Below, one piece after another: positions 56,282 to 64,000 of a stretch of 64,000 nt of DNA; within the stretch, counting starts at the first letter, position 1; each line of letters starts with the position of its first letter. The stretch covers positions 62,001 through 126,000 of the forward strand of contig SKCR01035540.1 in NCBI GenBank assembly GCA_019454045.1, given 5' to 3'. Source of the DNA: Zanthoxylum bungeanum. Lineage: Eukaryota > Streptophyta > Magnoliopsida > Sapindales > Rutaceae. Position numbers and translations under genes: made by a program. The notes under the pieces are model-generated. The model did not search any database. It had not been told where the DNA came from and saw nothing but the letters and a program-made list of their open reading frames with translations.

Positions 56282-59200
56282 ATGACAGGAAAGTTAAGCA
56301 TTAGGGATATTGTCATGGGCGACAATGTCTTTAATGGCACAAACTTTCAAGACTGGGATATGAATCTCAGAATTGTTCTAGGATCCGAGAAGTTACTCTA
56401 TACTATAGAGAGACCTCTTGGGCCTAAGCCTCGACCTGATCAGTTGTTTGAGCTAGAGCTTTGGAAGACTCATAGTGATGACAACACGACTGCTCAATTG
56501 GTAATGCTTGCTTCTATGACTCTGCAATTCCGTCGTCAAAACAAGGGGTTGGATCCCTATGAGATGATGGCGAAGTTGCATGATCTTCACTGATCTAATC
56601 TTAGATCGCAAAGATATGAGTTGTAGAAGAAGCTCTTCCGCGCTCGCATGTCAGAGGGTACGTCTATTGAGCACCATGTGTCACAAATGATTGCTGACAT
56701 TGAGCAGCTCGGACAGATGGGCATCGTCTTCGAGGCTGAGACTTTAATAGATTTGATCTTACAGTCTCTCCCCGACACTTGGAGTGGGTTCATCATGAAC
56801 TACAACATGTTGAACCAAGACCAAACTCTTGGAGAGTTGATGTCCACTCTGCGTGAAGCAGAAAAAGAGCTCCTTAAGAGCAAGAAGCACGAGGTGCACT
56901 TTGCTTCAACATCTCAGACTCCGAGGGCTTGGCTCAAGGTGACTAGAGGTGTCAAGAAGAAGAAGCATAAGCAAAAGGGCAAGGTCAAATCGTCAAAAGG
57001 TTCTAGGAAACCTAAGGACAAATCCCAATATGTATGTCTGCAGTGTGGGAAGCGGGGTCACTGGAAGCGTGACTGCCGCGAGTACAAGGCACACATGAAG
57101 GAAATCAAAGCGGGCAAGGCACCGACTTCAGGTATGTTTGTTATAGAAATAAACATGTCTACTACTAGTTTTAAAAATTGGATTTTTGATTCTGGTTGTG
57201 GAACTCATATATGTATTGATGTGCAGGATCTACAGATTAGCAGGAGACTGGCCTCAAGAGAGATTGACCTTCGCGTTGCAAATGGGACACAGGTCGCTGT
57301 TTTGGCCGTTGGTACTTTTGTTTTGGAACTGCCATCGGGGCATGTACTTAAACTATCAGACTGTTATTATGTACCTAGTTTGACTAGGAATATTATTTCT
57401 GTATCTATGTTAACCCAATATGGGTATACTTTTGTATTTAGAAACACTGGGTGTTTTATGTATAAAAATGATATGAAAATTTACACTGCTGATGTAAATA
57501 ATGGTCTTTATATTTTGAATATGAATCAATCTCAAACATATAATCTAACAAACAAAAGGCTTAAACTAATTAACAAATGTGAAACTTATATGTGGCATTG
57601 TCGTCTGGGACTCATAAACAAGACACGTATATCCACACTTTTGAAGAGTGGGTACTTGGACGGATTTGATCCAAATTCATATGACGCGAATCTTATTTAT
57701 TAGGCAAGATGCCTAAATCACCTTTTAGTGGAAAAGGTGCATGTGCCACCGAACTGTTAGCCCTCGTTCATAGTGATGTATATGGGCCCATGTCTAGCCA
57801 GGCTAGAGGTGGATATGAATACTTCGTAACCTTTATAGATGATGCATCGCGTTATGGTTATGTGTATCTAATGAGACACAAGTCGGAAACTTTTGAGAAA
57901 TTCAAAGAGTTTCGACACGAAGTAGAAAAACAGACCAGCAAAAGTATTAAGACATTACGGTCGGACCGTGGTGGCGAATACTTGAGCAATGAGTTTCTTG
58001 ATTACTTGAAAGAATATGGTATTCTTTCACAGTGGACTCCTCCCGGAACACCGTAATTAAACGGTGTGTCCGAACGGAGAAACCGAACTTTATTAGACAT
58101 GGTAAGGTCTATGGTGAGTCGCACATAGCTACCTATTTCCTTCTGGGGATATGCATTGAACAATGAAATACTTATTTTGAATAAGGTTCCGTCAAAGTCT
58201 GTTCAACAGACACCATATGAAATATGGACAGGAAAGAAACCGGGTTTCTCATTCCTGAAGATTTGGGGTTGCTGGGCATACGTCAAACGTTTGGAAGGTA
58301 CCAAACTAGAACCCAAATCGGATAAATGCCTATTTGTAGGATATCCTAGGGAAACCAAAGGATATTACTTTTATCACCCATAAGAGAACAAAGTATTTAT
58401 TGCTCTACATGCGGTTTTCCTTGAGAAGGAATTCCTAAATGCAGTGATAAGTGGGAGGAAAGTAGAACTCGACGAAAATCGGAGTAATACTGTTCCTGGC
58501 ACAGAATCCTTAACGGAACATGAACAGTCCATCAGGGATGAGACTGTACCACAATCTTCGAATACATAATGACCGCGTAGGTCGGAGAGAGTCAGAAAAT
58601 AACCTGAGAGGTATGGGTTTCTGATCTCACCTCATGTGGATGTTAATCTTATTGAGGAAGACGAGCCGACTACGTATAAGAAAGTGATACAAGGTATCGA
58701 CTCTAGTTTATGGCAAGATGCCATGAATTCCGAAATGGATTCCATGTACATCAACCAAGTTTGGACACTGGTTGATGCACCAGAAGGCGTAAAGCCTATT
58801 GGTTGCAAATGGGTCTTCAAGAGGAAGACTGACATGGATGGCAACGTATAAAGGTACAAAGCTAGGCTTGTAGCGAAAGGGTATCGTCAACGACATGGTG
58901 TCAATTACGACGAAAATTTTTCACACGTTGCCATGATTAAATCCATTAGGATAATGCTTGCTATTGCTGCATATTTTGATTATGAGATATGGCAGATGGA
59001 CGTCAAAATCACTTTCCTTAACAGAAACCTTTTGGAGGATGTTTATATGCAACAGCCTGACAGTTTTGTCATACCAAGACTTGCAAACAAGGTTTATAAG
59101 TTAAATCGATCCATTTATGGAATGAAGCAAACATCGCGTTCTTGGAACCAACGTTTTGATGAGATCATAAAAGAATATGATTTCGTTCAAAACGAGGATG

Positions 59201-60224
59201 ATCCTAGTGTATATAAGAAGGTTAGTGGGAGTGCACTAACATTCATTGTTCTTTACGTTGATGATGTATTGCTTATTGGAAATGACATTCCCATGTTAAC
59301 ATCGGTGAAAGCTTGGCTTTCATTAAAATTCTCCATGAAGGATCTGGGAGAAGCAACCTTTATTCTGGGAATAAAGATCTACCAGGATAGATCTAGATAG
59401 CTGCTTGGACTCTCCCAGAGCACGTACATTGACAAATTGTTGAAGATATTCAACATGGATCAGTCCAAGAGGGGTCTGTTGCCGGTGTCACATGGCGTCA
59501 CTCTATCTAAGGACATGTGTCCTAAAAATCAAGATAAGAGAGACAACATGAGTCGGATACCGTTCACCTCGGCAGTCGGATCGATCATGTATGCCATGAT
59601 ATGTACGTAACCTGATGTATCGTATGCTTTGAGCATGTGTAGTCGCTATCAAGCCGATCCAGGTGATGGTCGCTGGATGGCGGTTAAGCATGTGTAACTA
59701 AGGATGCTTTATTAATCTATGGAGATGGAGAACTTGAGGTAACTGGGTTTACCGACGCAAGTTTCCAAATCGATAAAGACGACTGTAAGTCACAATCCGG
59801 GTACATATTTTTTTTGAATAATGGAGCAGTAAGCTGGAAATCTTCCAAGCAATAGAATGTTGTTGATTCAACAATAGAAGCGGAGTACATTGCTGCAGCT
59901 GAAACAGCAAAAGAGACAGTTTGGATCCGTAAATTCCTAATTGGATTAGGAGTAGTTCCGTTAGCAGCTGAGCCCATTCCATTGTATTATGAAAATAACG
60001 GGGCTATAGCGCAGGCTAAGGAACCGCGATCTCATCAACGATCCAAGCATGTTATTCAACGTTTCCATCTGATTCGTGAGATCATACATCGTGGCGATGT
60101 GAAGATCGAGAAGGTCGCATCAGAGAACAACATTGCAGATCCCCTGACGAAAGCTATTCCTCAGCAAAGGTTTGAGCGACATGTACATAGTTCAGGTATT
60201 AGATGTTTGAGTGACTGGCTATAG
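56282..60224 (+). pseudogene. Copia W gag-pol polyprotein, decayed
   Basis: Gag from ATG 56282 (NGTNFQDWDMNLRIVL; stops at 56591 and 56624; LIDLILQSLPDTWSGFIMNY), zinc knuckle CLQCGKRGHWKRDC (about 57033-57074), protease WIFDSGCGTHIC (about 57180) and pre-integrase YMWHCRLG. A frameshift lies near 57690. Integrase HSDVYGPM, FIDDASRYG and RGGEYLSNEF (57709-58056) keeps D-D-E, followed by a stop where copia2 has PQHNG. RT has WKVF-type and DVKITFLNRNLLEDVYM blocks, SIYGMKQTSRSW and YVDDVLLIGND (58636-59400). RNase H runs from about 59730, with IEAEYIAAAE and, in the last open piece (59982-60224), NNGAIAQAKEPRSHQRS and ENNIADPLTKAIPQQRFE. At least eight stops and two frameshifts, so not functional. 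Confidence 0.9.
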
Positions 60225-60238
60225 GCCAAGTGGGAGAT
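60225..60238 (+). other. Polypurine tract of copia W
   Basis: Gccaagtgggagat immediately precedes the TG of the 3' LTR and follows the RNase H stop codon by a few bases. Confidence 0.8.
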
Positions 60239-61116
60239 TGTTAGACAATTATGACCCATAGCGTCGCTATTTGTAAAAGACATTGTGGTTTTTGTACAAA
60301 TTAACTATGTGACAATAAAATTGCATTTTATCATTTTGTAATTTGATTACTTAAATATATAAATGATAAAAGTCCTTATGATTAGTTCCGGATTATAAGA
60401 TATGAGACAATATCAATCCATAAAGGTTTAATCATTAAATATCTCTAGTCATAGTATTATCCAGACTGGACATCGATAATGCGGAATAGACTAGTATTGC
60501 ACTTGTGCGTGTTATGGAAGCGTAATGACATAGTTCTTATATATTTAAGTATTGAATACTTATTCAAGTGTGATAGGAGGTTGTGTTTACCGATGGTACG
60601 GAAACAGCTTCGCTCTGGATAGACCCTGCGGAATCCCATTGGTAATATGACTATGTGTCTATAGGAATCCGCATCAGGGTAGGTGTATTCGGTCTTAACC
60701 TGAGACTTGCATCGCTAGTACTTGCGACAATCAATACGCTTTGGTTTTGGTCGTCCAGGACTTTAACAGGTTTTGTGTACGTCTTTTCTGGGTTTATTGA
60801 GAATCGTAGTGTATTTGGTGTGATGTCAAGATGGAAGTATCACTTCAGTCATATGGAGATGATGATCACGCAGGGATACAAAACTGGTACTCTAAATGGT
60901 TGCAACCATCGGGATAATATGACATGGTCATGATTATCCGATTAAAGAGACTAGTTGCTTGTAATCCGATATATGCTTCGTACGGGGCAGACACTACTCC
61001 AGCCCCAGGCCTTGCATGTGACATTCGATATTGGATCGTAATACATAATACTACGTATACTACGCCTGACATAGATTATATATTCCTTTAAGAATATTTC
61101 TTGAGAATTGGGTAGG
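60239..61116 (+). repeat. 3' LTR of copia W, first 878 bp
   Basis: It matches 52170-53050 closely. It is interrupted after gggtagg by LARD copy 2, where the intact LTR continues gggtaggcacgg. The probable target duplication is gtagg (61112-61116); its partner is outside the window. Confidence 0.88.
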
Positions 61117-63095
61117 TGTAGGCATTGCATTTTTGCATATCAGCCCGATGATGAGTCTCGTATGGAGACACTACCTCTTTAGTTGTGAAAGCCGTGGGAA
61201 ACGGACGTTGGAAGGGTAAAGTTGGAAATTAGCATTTTGTCAGAGTTAACTCGCTTGTTTCGCTTCGGGTTCGCTTGTTGGACCTCTATTTTAAAACACA
61301 CCAAACCCATTAAAACACATCTCACAAATTAAATAATTAAAACATTTAAAACACATCTCATTAATTAAATTAAAACCAATTAAATTAAACTTATATTAAA
61401 TTAAAATCACGTTCACAAATTAAATTAAACTTGAAATTAAATTAAATTAAATCTAATTAAATTAAATTCCTAATTCAAATAAATCACATTCCTAATTTAA
61501 TTAAATCACCTACCAATTTAAATAAATCATATCCTTAATTAAAAATAAAAAATCAAATCAATTCCCCTAATTAAAAGATTTCCTTATCATATACTAAATT
61601 AAAAGATATCCCCAATTAATACACAAATCATATTCCTTCCCTAACAAGGTAAATCCCCTCCCTTAGCCTATAAAAAGAACCCTTAACCCACACATCCAAA
61701 CCATGGCTGGCTAATCCTCACGAAAACACAAAGAAAATAAACTTTGCTTCACACCCCAAACAAATCATCAAACCTTCTCTACGCTGCCTTGACCTTGCCG
61801 TAAGCCACCCATCATCAGCACACACTCACGCCTCAGCACAAGCCACACGTCCCTCACCATAAGCCGCCCATCATCAGCACACACTCATGCCCACATCACT
61901 AACCTGTCCCCAAATACGTCTCCACGCTAATCAGCCACATGTTCACGCAACAACCCTACTTCACCCACTCAATCAGCCACGAACCAAACGCCTGACAGCC
62001 CCATAACCTTGCATTCGCCTGCCTTCTCCACGTAACTATCACTCACGATCACTCAGCACACACTTACCCCTCAAATCAGCCCCTTTTGCTTCACGCTAAA
62101 TCACCAACAAAACCAGCCCAGTTCACACGCATATAACTCCCAAATTAACCCCAAAACTGCCCTAAAACCACCCTAAAACTACACTAAAAAACTGCACAAA
62201 CCAGTCCCTTAATTACCCCAAAATAGCGACCAGAAAATACAACAAAAATAGCAGCGAAACGGAGTAAAAGCAGCAGCCCGAACAGCAAAACAGCGAAGAA
62301 AGACGTTGAGTTGGTGAACCAAAAGAGTTGCAGATCATTCACCCTTGCAACGGACGTGTAACGCCCTTTCGTGAGACAACAAAAGAGGTTAGACCTAAGG
62401 GCACCTTCTTACTTATCTTCTTTCGTTTTATTTTATTTATTTTAAAATATTATTGCATGAGAGTCATTTGAGGCATGATGTGATTGTTGGATGAGCGGGA
62501 TGTGTGTTCCCTTTTGTGGTATATCGGATGGAAACCCGGACGTAAATTCCGTAGCCGATTCCGAATGGATGGTATTGCGGTCTGCACTCAAGATACAACG
62601 CCACGTACCACTTAAGATACACATATCCCGTCTCATCCAAATTTGTATTTGAGCATGTTGTAGTTCTAGGCCGTTTATTTATTATTTTAAGCATGATTTA
62701 ATTTAGTCTTGTTATTCTTCATTCTTTATGCATGATGTTTCGTTTAGTTTATGTTTATGTTTAATTAGTTATTTGTTTACTTTGGTTTAATGGTTCAATA
62801 TGCTTGTTCTGTTATATTGCGTGGAGTTATTTGGATGAAAGCATGTTAGATCTAAGTACCCTTGAGCATGAATGTTGAATAGATTCGGTTAGTTTATTGC
62901 ACAATTCATATCATCACAAGTGACATAAGTAAGGGACCATTCCGAACCCAACGGTTTGAGGTCTTCCCTTGCGAGGGGTGAGTGCGGCCTTAAATCTTTG
63001 TCCCGGTTCACACCGGGTGGCGACTCCATGTTATTTCATACTTCCCAACTAGGCCGCGAGCCTAGAATAGCGTCGCCCAGGTTCTGTTGTCTACA
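61117..63095 (+). repeat. LARD copy 2 left LTR (1979 bp)
   Basis: Same plan as the first copy: AT-rich block, TATAAAAAG (about 61669), a C/A-rich G-poor stretch (61690-62280; shorter than in copy 1), then the conserved 3' part ending GTTGTCTACA. Confidence 0.88.
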
Positions 63096-63119
63096 GTCTG
63101 TCGACTCCACTGGGGATCA

Positions 63120-64000
63120 TTTTGAATCGGCCTCGAAATCATGTCTTGTGATGTTTATGATTTGTGCTTTAGTTAATCGTTTCGATAGTGAGTTGAAAGG
63201 GGTTAATCAAAGGCTTTGTTGGAGCTAGGTGATGGTTAGGTGTCTTCCTTCACTCACTGCCTTTTCATAAGGAAAAGCTGTGAAGACACCGAGATAATCA
63301 TTACTTGTAGCTCGTTGTGACAGACTAGTTTGGAGGACTCGTTGTTTATTCCTGACACCAAGCGATAAGAGCCTAAGGGGCTTGGGTACTTAAGAGAGCC
63401 TCGCTCCACCCTCCCTCTGGGGAATCTACAACGGGAAATCCATTCGACAGTTAGTCATACACCGTAACTCGTTGGCACGTACCGTAAGGTATAAAAAAGG
63501 TGCACTCACTTGGTCGCTTGAACCCTTGAGTGGGGAGTCCTAGTTGTGGGTAATCCTTCGTCAAACGAGAGCCTTTGTCCACACTCCTGTAAACCCACAT
63601 GTGAACCATAGTTGTATGACCTATAGGGTCCACCCTTTATTCTTTTGATAACCTCATGCATATTGTGTCTCATACATCACATGCATCGCATGCATACATG
63701 CATCATGTTGACCCTCGTGTCTTAAAAGCCATCATAGATATCCGTTGGGTTAGAAAAAAAAAAGACTTGTCAAAGGAGAATTTAGCAAACATGGACATCG
63801 GGAAAAAGGAAATCGAGAAACAGAAAACCTTACGGCAAGGATAGAAAGACCATGGTGGGCCCAAAAAAAAAGAAAAAAAAAGGAAAAAGGAAAAAGAAAA
63901 AAATTGTTGTTTTTAGTCTTTGATAGTTAGACATAAGTCCGATGATGAAATTGATTGCTTTAAGGTGAAACCTTAGAAATGATAAACTCTTGATGTGGTT
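63120..64000 (+). other. LARD copy 2 internal region with leader module
   Basis: 63228 to about 63600 has no counterpart in LARD copy 1. It includes a hairpin closed by GGTGTCTTC/GAAGACACC (63239-63290) and the module also found in the copia2 leader. From 63640 it rejoins copy 1 (12540 onward). Purine-rich runs lie at 63864-63900. No coding sequence is seen. Confidence 0.7.

Larger units (their letters stand above)
52170..64000 (+). mobile_element. Copia W: full-length Ty1-copia element (plus strand), 3' LTR interrupted by a LARD
   Basis: 5' LTR 52170-54096, primer site 54098-54111, a 2.2 kb leader, gag-pol 56282-60224, polypurine tract, and a 3' LTR from 60239 broken at 61116 by LARD copy 2. 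The rest of the LTR lies past the window. The LTR length (1.93 kb), RT and RNase H motifs fit a Tork/Angela-type lineage; that assignment is tentative. The solo LTR at 19521-21400 is the same family. Confidence 0.88.
61117..64000 (+). mobile_element. LARD copy 2 (5' part), continues past the window
   Basis: LTR 61117-63095 and the start of the internal region. It begins TGTAGGCATTGCATTTTTGC like the copy at 9844. The primer site reads TGTCGACTCCACTGGGGAT. Its LTR is about 0.5 kb shorter and clearly more diverged from the first copy than that copy's two LTRs are from each other. The internal part again reaches the module shared with the Athila-like element (63905-64000). Confidence 0.88.

Noticed and set aside
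56591..59855. Stop codons in copia W as evidence of C-to-T decay at glutamine codons
   Set aside because: Only two stops (58054, 58849) align with Gln in copia2. The others align with Asn, Ser or Arg/Lys or have no sure counterpart, so the pattern is not supported.
60655..60933. A 92-codon frame repeated at 52586-52864
   Set aside because: Both copies lie at the same place in the two W LTRs. They are LTR sequence with a chance open frame and no recognisable domain.
1..64000. Defence, biosynthetic or other novel multigene system
   Set aside because: Apart from ARO, all recognisable coding sequence is retroelement gag/pol or, at 51522-52169, a transposon fragment. No gene cluster was found. 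The unexplained structure is in non-coding leaders and repeats.

Overview
The window is nuclear DNA of a flowering plant, probably a eudicot. It is AT-rich and packed with plant-type LTR retrotransposons, and it carries one host gene, an intronless ARMADILLO REPEAT ONLY (ARO) gene. No prokaryotic operon, CRISPR array, rRNA or tRNA gene is visible. The species cannot be named from the sequence.

Layout. (1) 1-4623: a decayed Ty1-copia gag/protease fragment on the minus strand, two ~1.08 kb direct repeats that look like LTRs, and an Au-like SINE. (2) 4624-27879: one nested block. A minus-strand Ty1-copia element, here called Z, was hit in its 5' LTR by an Athila-like Ty3 element (9174-26151). 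That element was hit in its own 5' LTR by a large non-autonomous LTR element, the LARD (9844-18264), and in its gag by a solo LTR of family W (19521-21400). Near-matching 5-bp target duplications support every step. About 2.4 kb inside the Athila-like element is inverted. (3) 27885-32311: low-copy host DNA with the ARO gene (29478-31388) and a foldback element just downstream. (4) 32312-35236: a gag-only Ty3 remnant and an LTR-like stretch with three perfect hairpins. (5) 35237-51521: a plus-strand copia remnant (Y), split inside gag by a related minus-strand non-autonomous element (X), which was itself split by a nearly complete minus-strand copia element (copia2, 39760-48820). (6) 51522-52169: a hAT-like fragment. 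(7) 52170 to the end: a plus-strand copia element of family W with decayed but recognisable gag-pol. Its 3' LTR is interrupted by a second LARD copy that runs off the window.

None of the retroelement reading frames is intact, so ARO is the only gene expected to make a functional protein. The most notable unexplained pattern is in the untranslated leaders between primer-binding site and gag of the copia elements. Each leader holds an array of short hairpins with a family-specific constant loop and stems that differ in sequence but still pair. It is clearest in W at 55637-56030, where three loops are identical and contain the palindrome TTGGCCAA. Also notable are a leader module shared by a copia element and the LARD, a ~0.75 kb module shared by the Athila-like element and the LARD, and TCGCGA-type palindrome arrays in LTRs of two unrelated families. 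All comparisons and folds were made by eye.
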